DNA of 64,000 bases from Pseudobutyrivibrio ruminis AD2017 (GCF_000424305.1 NZ_AUJQ01000004.1:124001-188000); one strand, 5' to 3'. Shown: positions 26,395 through 35,488, numbered from the stretch's first letter. The notes: generated by a model from the letters alone, not told the origin. Numbers and translations are program-made.

Positions 26395-27428
26395 CTACCT
26401 CTGCTTCTCCACAAAGTTCGAAAACCTTGGCAGTAGCAATCCAATGAATCCATACTTGGATGTATCAATTAATCCCTTTTTATCTAGACGATCCCTATAT
26501 GTTGAAAATAAGCTGGAAGACATATTTATTTTATCTCTCAAACGCTTTATTTTCATTTTCTCTTTACCTTCGAGAGCAAATAATACATTGTAATCAGTAT
26601 CTAAGAGTTCCGACCATATCTTTTGGTATATGTACTCTTCCAAGTATTGTTCATATTCCAGCAGAATCTGTTTTAAAGATTTTTCTGGATTTCTCCACTT
26701 AACATATCCCAAAACCTGATAAGCAAACGCATACCCCTTGGTTTCATCAGCCATTTCCTTAGCTGATTTTTGATCAATATCAAAAATTGATTTGTAACTA
26801 TCTATAATAGCTCCACTGTTTAATGGAAGCATATGAATTTTAGGAGCGCGATACAAAAAAGTTAATGATTTTTCATTTTGTAACTGGTATATATTTTCAT
26901 AAAGACCTGTCATAAGAATGAATATATCTAATTCTTTCCTAATATATATCTGGAAAGAATGTGCAAGGATTCTCATAGATTTATTATTTGTCACCCCGTC
27001 AAGCAAAACCAACACTTTTTTCCCTCCTTTTTTAGAAGAGATAGCATAGTCTCAATTGCAGTATCAATACTTGTAAACTGCTGTCCACCTTCTACACTCA
27101 AACCAATTCCAAAGAACGATAAATCTATTTTAGCTTTTGCAAATAAAACGTGTGTTTCTGGTAAATTATATAATTTTGCTGCAAGCTGCTCTAATAAATC
27201 CAGTTCAGGATTCAATTCCACAACAACCCATTTTTTATCTTCTGTCAATTCCTTTGCAATACTAGTCATCAAAACTGTTTTTCCTGCTCCTCTGACGCCT
27301 GTAATCATGTACATCATGCAGTTTGCTGGCTCTGATGAAAAATTATCAACAACCTCATTGGTCTGCTCCAATCTTGAAATATATGTTAATGGTTACTTTC
27401 CAAATGATAATGTAAATGGGTTAGTCAT
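26395..27428 (-). pseudogene. Broken AAA-type ATP-binding protein
   Basis: The ancestral gene can be traced from an ATG at 27428 (preceded by AAGGAG) encoding MTNPFTLSFGK, where an in-frame TAA replaces codon 12. The reading continues as PLTYISRLEQTNEVV with Walker A TGVRGAGKT, then shifts frame near 27000-27015, between two A6 tracts. The other frame resumes with VLVLLDGVTNNKSM (Walker B-like) and runs to 26395. The two pieces together make one archaeal-type ATPase/winged-helix protein of about 345 residues (COG1672-like). Two independent lesions argue for true decay rather than a sequencing error. An expressed C-terminal piece cannot be ruled out. Confidence 0.8.
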
Positions 27429-27450
27429 TTTGAACTCCTTCTCATATTTC

Positions 27451-27480
27451 TTCTATAACTTTCTATAACTTTCTATAACT
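27451..27480. repeat. Three tandem copies of a 10-bp unit
   Basis: TTCTATAACT occurs three times without a gap, followed by a related TTTGACAACT. The array lies just upstream of the dead ATPase start codon. On the minus strand, TTGTCA sits 17 bp before a TAGAAA-like box inside the repeats, so they may have been part of that gene's promoter. Confidence 0.85.
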
Positions 27481-27584
27481 TTTGACAACTATAAGAATAA
27501 AAGTAAGCGCTTAGTGTTCACCCGTAAGGGGAAACAAATGGCATCCTTTCGGATGCCAGACTTATTAAATATATGGAGCATTTT

Positions 27585-27617
27585 AAAAAAGACAACACTG
27601 ATAAATGTTGTCTTTTA
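27585..27617. terminator. Intrinsic terminator after the flavin reductase gene
   Basis: An 11-bp stem AAAAGACAACA / TGTTGTCTTTT (27587-27597 with 27606-27616) has an 8-base loop and T/A runs on both sides, 8 bp past the flavin reductase stop. A second small hairpin (GGCATCC / GGATGCC, 27540-27557) lies farther down and may act as a backup. Confidence 0.85.
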
Positions 27618-27624
27618 TTATTTC

Positions 27625-28263
27625 TCATCTCTCCACTTTCTCAAAATCCGCCTTCGGATGCTTACAAATCGGACATACAAAATCATCGGACAACTCCTCA
27701 CCCACATACTCATATCCGCATATGCGGCACCTCCATGCTGTCTCACCCTTAGGTGTTGTTCCAACAGCCTCAGGCTTTGGCTTGATATTATTCTGATAAT
27801 ACTCGTATGTCATTGATGGCACTTCTGAAAGAACAGTCATAGCTGTAGGCTCACAAATAAATAGTGTATGGGAACCCAAATCAACCGTTTCAACAACCTT
27901 CAGCGAGAAGTATGCATTTGTCCCAGCCACAATATAAGTAATTCCATTATCCGCCTGCTTATAATTCTCCTTTGAATAATCAGCAAACTTGTCTACATCT
28001 CGACCTGACTGAAATCCGAAATGCTTAAACAAATCAAATGACGCATCCTGGCTGATGACAGAAATATTGCACTCACCAGTCTCCTTTACCATATCATGAG
28101 TGAAGTTAGCCTTGTTAATCGCTACGGAAATACGGTTTGGTTCAGATGCCACCTGTATGGCTGTGTTAATGATACAACCATTAGCTCTACCATCACGCAC
28201 TGCAGTGCATACAAATAAACCATAAGATAATTTGTACATAGCTTTTGTGTTCATTTCTGACAT
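27625..28263 (-). CDS. Flavin reductase-rubredoxin fusion (high-molecular-weight rubredoxin type)
   Basis: This 212-aa protein has a flavin reductase-like FMN-binding domain (residues 1-150, with the start MYKLSYGLFVCTAVRDGRANGCIINTAIQVASEP) and a C-terminal rubredoxin domain. Its two CxxC pairs are CRICGYEY and CPICKHP (about residues 179-205), which bind one iron. Such proteins pass electrons from NAD(P)H or flavodoxin partners to oxygen- or NO-detoxifying enzymes in anaerobes. The gene is monocistronic with its own terminator. It agrees with an anaerobic Firmicute host and is probably a native gene between two accessory blocks. Confidence 0.9.
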   Translation of the reverse strand: MSEMNTKAMYKLSYGLFVCTAVRDGRANGCIINTAIQVASEPNRISVAINKANFTHDMVKETGECNISVISQDASFDLFKHFGFQSGRDVDKFADYSKENYKQADNGITYIVAGTNAYFSLKVVETVDLGSHTLFICEPTAMTVLSEVPSMTYEYYQNNIKPKPEAVGTTPKGETAWRCRICGYEYVGEELSDDFVCPICKHPKADFEKVER

Positions 28264-28347
28264 AATAATCCCCCAATTTTACATGTCTAAAAATCTAACA
28301 CCGTAAACATCAAATCATACACTGTAATTAGTCACTCCCCATAATAA

Positions 28348-28668
28348 TTATACTTTATTATATCTTTCATAGTTCGTTTTTCCTGAATCCTTAATAGCTT
28401 TTCTCCAATACGTTGTATATTCTTTATTATCCACAAATTGACTTACTTCTTTTATCCCCCTTTTGTATATCCATGCACACAACATATAGTCATCATTTAG
28501 AACATCGTCTAAAATCAAATACAAATATGCAATATTTATATTGTTTAATGATAAATACCTGTCAAATAATCCATGAGATGCTTTTATATCACCTCTATTA
28601 ATACTATTTTTTAATTTTACAAATACTCGTTTTTCTTTATTCAAAAAGAAATATCGCCTCCACGGCAC
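28348..28668 (-). CDS. Small uncharacterised protein
   Basis: I do not recognise this protein of up to 106 residues. It is rich in Tyr, Asn, Lys and Asp, with no signal peptide or membrane helix. The first codon is GTG at 28668; an in-frame TTG eight codons later, with GGAGG 12 bases upstream, is an alternative start. It follows the gene at 28679-29344 by 10 bp, so the two are probably co-transcribed. Both lie between an IS66 relic and the flavin reductase and are strongly AT-rich, consistent with recent acquisition. Whether this is a real gene depends on finding homologues. Confidence 0.45.
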   Translation of the reverse strand: MPWRRYFFLNKEKRVFVKLKNSINRGDIKASHGLFDRYLSLNNINIAYLYLILDDVLNDDYMLCAWIYKRGIKEVSQFVDNKEYTTYWRKAIKDSGKTNYERYNKV

Positions 28669-28678
28669 TCTAGAAGTC

Positions 28679-29344
28679 CTATAACGTCTTAATAATTCCC
28701 AAAAAATATCTTTCTTTATTATCTTTATAAGTAAAAATATTATTAGTAATTTTTGACAATTTTACATAATATCCATTTAATTGCTTAAATGTATCCGCCA
28801 TATATCCTATGCTTGGATTGACCGGTATAGCAATCTTTCCAGGTAATATTTCATCAACTGAAAGCTTATAATCATATTTTTTCAAAGACTCTTCTATTTC
28901 ACTTAGAAACTTATATTCCTTATAAAACATACCATCAGAATATCTATAGGCATCAGATATCCGACTAATTATTTCATCCTTGTGCTTAATTAAGTTATCT
29001 CCTATAGGCATCAAAACATTTTTTGTATCAGGTATCTCATTAACTTCATTCATACATTTTGTGGATAAAGCCATTCTGTAATCATAACTCGAAAGACTAT
29101 TATCATATATTAATTCCTGATATGAAGAACTACAAAACTTATTGTGCAGAAATGGGCACTCTAAATAAAATAACAATTCCTGTGATATCTTATTCATATT
29201 CTCTAATGCATTTTTTCTTGTTAATAAAAATTTTATTAGCCACGTCGTATAAGTAAAAATAATTGACGCAACAACAGATGTAATAATTGATTCAGCTATC
29301 ATTTTTTTCTTATCCCTTTTTAACAATCCATTTTTGAACGCCAT
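28679..29344 (-). CDS. Membrane-anchored uncharacterised protein
   Basis: This 221-aa protein has one membrane helix near residues 14-38 (MIAESIITSVVASIIFTYTTWLIKFLLT) after a Lys-rich start. A cytoplasmic-looking region follows, rich in Tyr, Ser, Asn and acidic residues, with several helices. No domain was recognised. It starts eight bases after the stop of the IS66 tnpA-like gene and precedes the small gene at 28348 by 10 bp. The pair may be cargo carried next to the insertion sequence. One membrane anchor with a soluble tail also fits small defence effectors, but nothing in the sequence proves it. Confidence 0.5.
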   Translation of the reverse strand: MAFKNGLLKRDKKKMIAESIITSVVASIIFTYTTWLIKFLLTRKNALENMNKISQELLFYLECPFLHNKFCSSSYQELIYDNSLSSYDYRMALSTKCMNEVNEIPDTKNVLMPIGDNLIKHKDEIISRISDAYRYSDGMFYKEYKFLSEIEESLKKYDYKLSVDEILPGKIAIPVNPSIGYMADTFKQLNGYYVKLSKITNNIFTYKDNKERYFLGIIKTL

Positions 29345-29351
29345 TTACCAT

Positions 29352-29792
29352 TTAAAGCATTGATATTTTCTTGTTCTTCGTAATTACCTTACAATAGGTA
29401 CCGTTTACGCTTATTGCTCCTATCAGTTTTAATAAAAAGGTTTCTGAAATATCTTCGGATATTTCAATTCTGGCATTACCACAGACGATTGAGGCTACGC
29501 CATGAGTTGCCGGCTTAAGCGCCTCTGCAGGTGATGGTAATTCAACAAATGTTTGAACTGGTAACTGAGGTTGCTGCTGTTTTATTAATTCTTGACTATT
29601 TGTTTGTTGAAGTTCATCCATGTAATACTCTTGTACCTTATGGAGATGATCATAAAATGTAGGTGCCTTTATACCTTTCAGGGAGCACCATTCCCTAACG
29701 GTCATTCCCTCTGGTCTTGAATTGTATTCTTGAACCTCAGCAAACCATTGTTGATAACGAAGCTCTTTCTTCAGTTGAGCTGACTTATTCAT
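29352..29792 (-). CDS. tnpA: IS66-type TnpA (accessory Orf1)
   Basis: This protein of about 146 residues starts at the ATG at 29792, preceded by GGAGG; the longer in-frame opening to 29825 lacks a site. It has the pattern of IS66 Orf1/TnpA: an N-terminal helix-turn-helix region with QQWFAEVQEYNSRPEGMTVREWCSLKGIKAPTFYDHLHKVQ, and a short conserved C-terminal strand block (ASIVCGNARIEISEDISETFLLKLIGAI). In a full IS66 it would be followed by tnpB and the large tnpC transposase. These are missing, because the sequence diverges at the tnpA stop codon into two unrelated genes. It is thus an orphan of a truncated element. Confidence 0.75.
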   Translation of the reverse strand: MNKSAQLKKELRYQQWFAEVQEYNSRPEGMTVREWCSLKGIKAPTFYDHLHKVQEYYMDELQQTNSQELIKQQQPQLPVQTFVELPSPAEALKPATHGVASIVCGNARIEISEDISETFLLKLIGAISVNGTYCKVITKNKKISML

Positions 29793-29917
29793 AAAGATAC
29801 CTCCTATATGTCGGGCACTATACATAGTCTACATACTATGTAAATAACCCATAGTTTATATATAGGATTATCTCAACTATATAAACTGGTACGAGGTACC
29901 CACTATTTAACGTTTAC
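29352..29917 (-). mobile_element. Left part of a truncated IS66 element
   Basis: The segment spans the tnpA gene and about 125 bp upstream to a probable terminal repeat starting GTAAACGTTAAA at 29917 on the minus strand, followed by TGGGTACC. That end resembles the 41-bp relic at 20886-20926. The right half (tnpB, tnpC, right repeat) is absent. The rest of the spacer to 30006 has no gene; it contains an echo of the 3' end of the acyltransferase gene (GAGCATnTAAAnATnGAA) as a weak direct repeat. Confidence 0.6.
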
Positions 29918-30006
29918 GTTCTAGTGTATACATTGTGCGAACTCCTTCTTTTAAGTCCTGGAAACGTCCGCACCCTCTTTGGAGCATTTAAATATTGAAA
30001 TTTACA

Positions 30007-31062
30007 TTATTCACTTTTTTGAGCATCTAAACATCGAATTTTACTACATATATATAATCTAGATTGATCTATCAATAATGCTCCGCAAAAAACTAATATC
30101 ACCTTACATAACAAGTGAACAGTAAACATAGTTTTAGAATAATAGTTAATATTTGGCGAAAATCTCTTCCATATTATTTCTCGGACTATTGGATTATCAT
30201 GGATAATATATATTGCCAAGACGGATTGTGAAATCTTATTAACTGTTCTACTATAAAATTCGAATTTATTGGCATATAAAAATATTAATAAAGGATAAAA
30301 AAAGCCAACCAAAGGAAATAAAAAATTCATTATAGTACTATTTGTATCTGATGAATGTATCATGCTTATCTGATTTCCCAAAACCAAGAACCCCATAACT
30401 AGAATAGAAAGTATAACTACAATGGTAAAAATATTTTTCTTACTCCACCAGTTGTTAGTTCCATATTTTTTTAAGTACCCTCCCCACAGATACATTATAA
30501 ATAAGCCTTCCACTGAACATTGTATATTCATACCTGTATAAAATCTAAATCCCGGTAATATAAATCCAAAGGTAGAAAGGATTATTAATAGATTTCGATA
30601 CTCTTTTTCGCTTATAATACTTATCCCTTTATTAACATTAGGTATAATAAGTAAAAGTATAATATAGCAGGTTATAAACCAATTACCACTAGTCCATATA
30701 TCAGTAATTCTCTTTCCAATTTCTATATCCCAGCCATTTCTTGCCATGAAAAGCAATGCCAAAATTATAAAAACCAAAATATACCCTATATACTCTATGA
30801 GTATTCTTTTTATCTTTTTTACATTACTAGCTGTCTTATTTATCAAAAAGTATCCCGAAATAACTGCAAATGTTCCATTTCCAATTATACCTACAAAATG
30901 CAATATCTGTATTAAATATACATTTATCCACATATCTACCGCTAGCATCTGTTGTTTTTCTGAAAAGCACGCTTCTACCCCATGGTAACAATAATGATGC
31001 GCTATAATCAAAAACATCATCACTATTCTTAATAATTCTATTGAAGAATTTCTCTTCTCCAT
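30007..31062 (-). CDS. Acyltransferase-3 family membrane O-acyltransferase
   Basis: This 351-aa protein has about ten transmembrane helices and the family start, RNSSIELLRIVMMFLIIAHHYCYHG, with the His pair in helix 1 expected for acyl transfer. It would add acetyl or another acyl group to a sugar of the polymer. The start at 31062 is the first codon after a run of nine G (minus strand), preceded by an out-of-frame ATG at 31075. This makes the gene a candidate for slipped-strand control. It is the last gene of the glycosyltransferase / epimerase / Ugd group. The acyl group and target sugar are unknown. Confidence 0.83.
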   Translation of the reverse strand: MEKRNSSIELLRIVMMFLIIAHHYCYHGVEACFSEKQQMLAVDMWINVYLIQILHFVGIIGNGTFAVISGYFLINKTASNVKKIKRILIEYIGYILVFIILALLFMARNGWDIEIGKRITDIWTSGNWFITCYIILLLIIPNVNKGISIISEKEYRNLLIILSTFGFILPGFRFYTGMNIQCSVEGLFIMYLWGGYLKKYGTNNWWSKKNIFTIVVILSILVMGFLVLGNQISMIHSSDTNSTIMNFLFPLVGFFYPLLIFLYANKFEFYSRTVNKISQSVLAIYIIHDNPIVREIIWKRFSPNINYYSKTMFTVHLLCKVILVFCGALLIDQSRLYICSKIRCLDAQKSE

Positions 31063-31064
31063 AA

Positions 31065-31073
31065 CCCCCCCCC
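31065..31073. repeat. Nine-C (minus strand G9) homopolymer at the acyltransferase start
   Basis: Nine C on the plus strand read as G9 on the coding strand, three bases before the acyltransferase ATG. An upstream ATG at 31075-31073 reads through the tract. With G9 it is out of frame with the acyltransferase; with one G fewer (or two more) it would be in frame (M-G-G-V-M-E-K). It also replaces a normal ribosome-binding site, so its length should affect translation. Confidence 0.85.
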
Positions 31074-31166
31074 ATTTTTTTACGTATAATTATTGTCTTC
31101 TCCGTAACATTATAGTATTTTTTGCATTCAAAAAGCTATTTAATAAAACAGCTTTTTTATCTAAAT

Positions 31167-32252
31167 CTAATTTGTCCCATACACAATCCCTTCATACTCT
31201 TCCACAGTCCTCTTAGCCACAACACCCCAATCATATTTCTTGCTGAGCTGATAGGCATTATCTGATAACAAGCCCAAGTTATTCCTATTGCAGTATGCTT
31301 CCTTCAAGCAATTTAGAATAGATTCTGCATTTAGCTCTGGGACATAGCCACAATCAGCTGCCAGCACATCCTCGGCTAGGCCGGTTTCTTTAGATACAAT
31401 GACAGGGAGGCCTAGTGAGAAGGCTTCGAGAATACCGGATGGCATGCCTTCCCAACGAGAGACCTGAATAAACATATCGGAAGCTAGCAGTGCTTCAGTC
31501 TTGTCATGTCCATAGATTCCTTCAGCATTAAGAGAAATAATGTCTTCCACCCCACTAGTAGAAATAAGCTCACTCACAGCAGCGGCGCCGCCTTTGTAAT
31601 CTGCGCCGTACAAATCAATCCTGATATTATTCGACGCAAAGAATTCCTTATCAAGAGCAACTGCCTCAATCAACAAATCCAATCCCTTTTGCATTGGTGT
31701 GATTCGTCCGATGTAAATGATTGAAAAATCCTCACCACTATTTACCGTGTAAGGCTTTGTGTCAGGCACTGAAATACCATTTGGTATAATTAAATGCTTT
31801 TTATTGTAATGAATCGAACCATTGTATTCAGCTGCAGACAGATACTGAACAGCTTCTGCACCAGCAAAATACCCACGATAAAACAGCATGTTGGCAATAG
31901 TTTTTTTGATATGCGACTTCTTTTGACTAACCCTCATGAGGCCACCGTGAGGAATTGTCACATATTTATACTTTCCCTTTACATGCTTCAAATAATATCT
32001 TAGTAATCGTACTGAATAAACATCATGAATGACAATGATATCTGGCTTATCAAATCCACCCTCTAAATCGCTGATAGCTTCATCCAATCCTATATTCCTG
32101 TAGCTTCCTGCCGTTGGCACTACCACTTCACTATTCACATTCAGCAAAAGAACATCCGCCCATTTGGACTGATGTTCCACATACTTAGGTACTATTACAG
32201 ATACCCCACTATTCTTTCTGTTTGTGATATCGCATAAATGTATTATCTTCAT
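31167..32252 (-). CDS. GT4-family (GT-B fold) glycosyltransferase
   Basis: This protein of 361 residues starts at 32252 (MKIIHLCDITNRKNSGVSVIVPKYVEHQ). The in-frame extension to 32333 overlaps the upstream gene and lacks family character. The C-terminal donor domain has IIYIGRITPMQKGLDLLIEAV and the E-x7-E motif in RWEGMPSGILEAFSLGLPVIVSKETG, as in GT4 retaining glycosyltransferases. It acts on lipid-linked repeat units at the inner membrane face using a nucleotide sugar. It lies 10 bp after the GT2 gene in the same operon. A 43-bp piece of this gene recurs as a relic at 18410-18452. Confidence 0.88.
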   Translation of the reverse strand: MKIIHLCDITNRKNSGVSVIVPKYVEHQSKWADVLLLNVNSEVVVPTAGSYRNIGLDEAISDLEGGFDKPDIIVIHDVYSVRLLRYYLKHVKGKYKYVTIPHGGLMRVSQKKSHIKKTIANMLFYRGYFAGAEAVQYLSAAEYNGSIHYNKKHLIIPNGISVPDTKPYTVNSGEDFSIIYIGRITPMQKGLDLLIEAVALDKEFFASNNIRIDLYGADYKGGAAAVSELISTSGVEDIISLNAEGIYGHDKTEALLASDMFIQVSRWEGMPSGILEAFSLGLPVIVSKETGLAEDVLAADCGYVPELNAESILNCLKEAYCNRNNLGLLSDNAYQLSKKYDWGVVAKRTVEEYEGIVYGTN

Positions 32253-32262
32253 AACATACCCT

Positions 32263-33069
32263 TTATCGCAAAATCTTTTTATAAACAAACTTCTGCACTG
32301 ATTCTGGCATGATATACATACCCATCTGTGCAATAAAAACCATCAAAAAATCGCCAAACGAATTAAAGCCTGACTTCCAAGCCTTATATCTGATTTCGAT
32401 TAAAATCTTTGTGTTAATCCAAGATTTTCTCTTGCGATATGTACCTTCGTCAAATCTGAATCTAAACACATGCTCCTTTAGGTTAGCACATACTGCACCT
32501 GCGCTAAGCAGCTTAATCCACAGATCCGTATCCTGATTCTTTCGATAATCGGAATAGCAACCAACAGATTCTACTTTAGATTTGCGATACATAACTGTCG
32601 GATGATTAAATGGATCACGCCTTCTTGCAAAAGTGTAGATGTCTTCATTAGTGTATGGCACATCCCTAACACCTACAATATTATCAATATCACCCACGAA
32701 TTCATCAACTGGGCAGCCAATGATATCCAATGATGGATTAGCCTCAAATTCCTTCAGTTCAAGTTCACAACGATTTGGCATAGAGAAATCATCAGAATCC
32801 ATTCTAGCAATCAGCTCGTTGCTGCAGTATTTAATGCCCTCATTAAGAGCCTTGCCCAACCCCTGATTCACTTCAAGCTGAACTTGAACGATGTTTGCCT
32901 TGGCAGCATACTTGTTGATAACCTGCTCCAAAGCATCTGGCACTGGTCCATCTTTAACGATAACTATCTCATTTGGCTTAACAGTTTGATTGACCATACT
33001 GCCTAAGCTCAAATCAAAATAATCTGGATTATCATTTTTATAAACTGTCATTAAAACTGAATATTGCAA
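32263..33069 (-). CDS. GT2-family glycosyltransferase (AmsE/WcaA-like)
   Basis: This 268-aa protein has a GT-A fold with MQYSVLMTVYKNDNPDYFDLSLGSMVNQT at the N-terminus and the metal-binding IARMDSDDFSMPNRCELE block near residue 90. Also present are the RRDPFNHPTVMYRKS acceptor-side motif and QDTDLWIKLLSAG. These are typical of AmsE/WcaA-type exopolysaccharide glycosyltransferases. The start is TTG, placed directly after the TAA of the epimerase gene, with GAGGAA eight bases upstream, so translation is coupled. It adds one sugar of the repeat unit, of unknown identity. Confidence 0.88.
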   Translation of the reverse strand: MQYSVLMTVYKNDNPDYFDLSLGSMVNQTVKPNEIVIVKDGPVPDALEQVINKYAAKANIVQVQLEVNQGLGKALNEGIKYCSNELIARMDSDDFSMPNRCELELKEFEANPSLDIIGCPVDEFVGDIDNIVGVRDVPYTNEDIYTFARRRDPFNHPTVMYRKSKVESVGCYSDYRKNQDTDLWIKLLSAGAVCANLKEHVFRFRFDEGTYRKRKSWINTKILIEIRYKAWKSGFNSFGDFLMVFIAQMGMYIMPESVQKFVYKKILR

Positions 33070-34164
33070 TTATTTTTCCTCGATATTATAAAAATCTTTG
33101 TACCACTGAGCGAACTTACGTAATCCATCGCGAAGTGGTGTATCAGGCTTGAAACCAAAATCTCTTTCAAGTGCTGATGTATCAGCATAAGTGATAGGAA
33201 CATCACCAGGTTGCATCGGAACTAATTCCTTGTGACTTTCAAAATCATAGTCTTCTGGAAGTACATGCGCTCTTACCAGCTCTTCTTGAAGAATTGTAAC
33301 AAAATCCAAAAGATTTTCTGGATTGTTATTTCCAATATTGTAGATTGCATAAGGTGGTACTGGAAGGCCATCTTCACCAGTAACACGCTCTGGCGCCTTT
33401 TTCATCACGCGTTCAATACCATCTACAATATCATCAATATAGGTAAAATCACGCTTGCAATTACCATAATTGAAAATCTTGATAGTCTCACCATTCAGAA
33501 GCTTGTTGGTAAAACCAAAATATGCCATATCTGGTCTGCCTGCTGGACCATAAACCGTGAAAAATCTTAATCCTGTACATGGGATATTATAAAGCTTAGC
33601 ATAGGCATGAGCCATAAGCTCATCGCTCTTTTTGGTAGCAGCATACAATGAAACAGGATTGTCTACCTTGTCATCAGTGCTATATGGGACCTTTTTATTG
33701 GTGCCATATACAGATGAAGATGATGCATATACCAAATGTTCTACGCCCTTTGCGCCATCATCGTATGAATGTCTACAAGCCTCTATGATGTTATAAAAAC
33801 CAATAAGATTGCTCTTAATATAAGCATCTGGATTGATGATAGAATACCTAACACCTGCCTGGGCTGCAAGATTCACAACAATATCAGGCTTGTATTCAGC
33901 GAAAAGACCGGTGATTGTATCCTTATCTGATATATCACCCTTAACAAACGTCCACGAAGAATCGTTATGCTTTGCAATAGTCTTTTCTATTTCCTGCAAA
34001 CGCCATTCCTTGATGGATACGTCATAGTAGTCATTAAGATTATCAATACCTATTATTTTTATTTGTTCATTGTTACCTAATAACTGCATAACAAGATTGC
34101 TGCCGATAAAACCAGCAGCACCTGTTACTAGGATTGTTTTATTGTTAAGATTTGTTAATTCCAT
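33070..34164 (-). CDS. NAD-dependent UDP-sugar epimerase, UDP-glucuronate 4-epimerase type
   Basis: This is an extended SDR of about 364 residues. The ATG at 34164, eight bases from AAGG, is preferred over the one at 34170. It has TGAAGFIGSNLVMQLL near residue 15, DNLNDYYDVSIKEWRLQEIEK, catalytic SSSSVYG and YAATKKSDEL (Tyr-x-x-x-Lys), and RFFTVYGPAGRPDMAYFGF. These match UDP-glucuronate 4-epimerases (LpsL/Cap1J) more than GalE. It would convert UDP-GlcA from the adjacent Ugd into UDP-GalA. The gene follows ugd by 68 bp and abuts the GT2 gene. A UDP-xylose or UDP-Glc epimerase is a less likely alternative. Confidence 0.87.
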   Translation of the reverse strand: MELTNLNNKTILVTGAAGFIGSNLVMQLLGNNEQIKIIGIDNLNDYYDVSIKEWRLQEIEKTIAKHNDSSWTFVKGDISDKDTITGLFAEYKPDIVVNLAAQAGVRYSIINPDAYIKSNLIGFYNIIEACRHSYDDGAKGVEHLVYASSSSVYGTNKKVPYSTDDKVDNPVSLYAATKKSDELMAHAYAKLYNIPCTGLRFFTVYGPAGRPDMAYFGFTNKLLNGETIKIFNYGNCKRDFTYIDDIVDGIERVMKKAPERVTGEDGLPVPPYAIYNIGNNNPENLLDFVTILQEELVRAHVLPEDYDFESHKELVPMQPGDVPITYADTSALERDFGFKPDTPLRDGLRKFAQWYKDFYNIEEK

Positions 34165-34231
34165 AATCATTACCTTATATTTCTACTGTATTTAACGAAT
34201 ACGATTATATCAAACTAAGCATAAAAAAGCA

Positions 34232-35488
34232 CTAATCCCTACAATAAATATCCCTCGTATATACCTTATCCTTTACATCCTCAAGACAATCATCGTATCT
34301 ATTAGCAACGATACACTTACTCAACTTCTTGAACTCATCTAAATCATTAACTATCTTGCTACCAAAGAAAGTATCTCCATCATTAAGAGTTGGCTCATAA
34401 ACTATTACAGTTGCTCCTTTGGCTTTGATGCGTTTCATTATTCCCTGAATAGAACTTTGGCGGAAGTTGTCAGAATTACTCTTCATTGTAAGACGATATA
34501 CTCCAATGACTACTTCTTTTTCTTTGGTTTCGTCCCAAGATGAATTTGGACCGTAGGCCCCAGCCATTTCCAACACTCTATCTGCGATGAAATCCTTACG
34601 TGTCCTATTGGATTGCACTATAGCAGACATCATTTCCTGTGGTACATCGTTATAATTAGCCAACAGCTGCTTAGTATCCTTTGGCAAACAATATCCTCCG
34701 TAGCCAAACGATGGGTTATTATAATGACTTCCTATTCTAGGATCTAGACAAACGCCACTGATTATATCCTGAGTACTCAATCCCTTCATTTCAGCATACG
34801 TATCTAATTCATTAAAGTAAGAAACTCTAAGTGCAAGATATGTATTAGCAAAAAGCTTTACAGCTTCGGCTTCAGTAAATCCCATAAACAATACGTCAAT
34901 ATCTTCTTTAATAGCGCCTTCCTCTAGTAGACTTGCAAATGTATGAGCTGCAGCAACCAGTTTTTTATTGCGCTTATCCGTACCTACAATAATACGTGAA
35001 GGATAAAGATTGTCATATAGGGCCTTAGATTCTCTTAAGAATTCCGGACTAAAGATGATATTCTCAGTATTATATTTCTCACGAACATATTTGGTATAAC
35101 CAACAGGAATAGTGCTCTTAATAATCATGATAGCATCGGCATTGTTTCTTAAGACCTGTTCTATTACACTTTCTACTGCAGATGTATCGAAATGATTCAA
35201 CTTGCTGTCGTAATTTGTTGGAGCAGCAATGATAACAAAATCTGCATTTTTATATGCACTGTCGCCATCACATGTAGCCACCAAATCCAATTCTTTCTCC
35301 GCTAAATATTTTTCAATATAATCGTCCTGAATAGGTGATTTCTTTTTATTTATAAGATCTACTTTCTCTGGTATGATATCCACAGCTGTGACGCAGTTGT
35401 TTTGTGCAAGCAGAACAGCAAGGCTCAATCCAACATAGCCCGTTCCTGCAACTGCAATATTATATTTATTTTCATTACCTTTTAACAT
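34232..35488 (-). CDS. ugd: UDP-glucose 6-dehydrogenase
   Basis: This 418-aa enzyme has an N-terminal Rossmann domain ([20 protein letters not shown]) and the substrate/oxidation block [11 protein letters not shown] with [23 protein letters not shown]. The catalytic cysteine is in [15 protein letters not shown] (about residue 260), and the UDP-binding domain is at the C-terminus. It oxidises UDP-glucose to UDP-glucuronate with two NAD+. It probably supplies the epimerase directly downstream. It is the first gene of the group, with 164 bp of upstream non-coding DNA that contains copy A of the direct repeat flanking the defence-like cassette. Confidence 0.93.
   Translation of the reverse strand: MLKGNENKYNIAVAGTGYVGLSLAVLLAQNNCVTAVDIIPEKVDLINKKKSPIQDDYIEKYLAEKELDLVATCDGDSAYKNADFVIIAAPTNYDSKLNHFDTSAVESVIEQVLRNNADAIMIIKSTIPVGYTKYVREKYNTENIIFSPEFLRESKALYDNLYPSRIIVGTDKRNKKLVAAAHTFASLLEEGAIKEDIDVLFMGFTEAEAVKLFANTYLALRVSYFNELDTYAEMKGLSTQDIISGVCLDPRIGSHYNNPSFGYGGYCLPKDTKQLLANYNDVPQEMMSAIVQSNRTRKDFIADRVLEMAGAYGPNSSWDETKEKEVVIGVYRLTMKSNSDNFRQSSIQGIMKRIKAKGATVIVYEPTLNDGDTFFGSKIVNDLDEFKKLSKCIVANRYDDCLEDVKDKVYTRDIYCRD

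Noticed and set aside
27451-27480. Three tandem 10-bp repeats considered as a CRISPR-like or iteron array
   Set aside because: No spacers, too few copies, no Cas or replication genes nearby.
27514-27816. Plus-strand frame of 100 codons near the flavin reductase terminator
   Set aside because: It runs across two terminator-like hairpins and antisense to the rubredoxin domain.
30836-31075. 79-codon frame starting MGGGYGEE over the acyltransferase start
   Set aside because: It is the out-of-frame product of the ATG before the G9 tract and has no independent character; kept only as part of the slippage finding.
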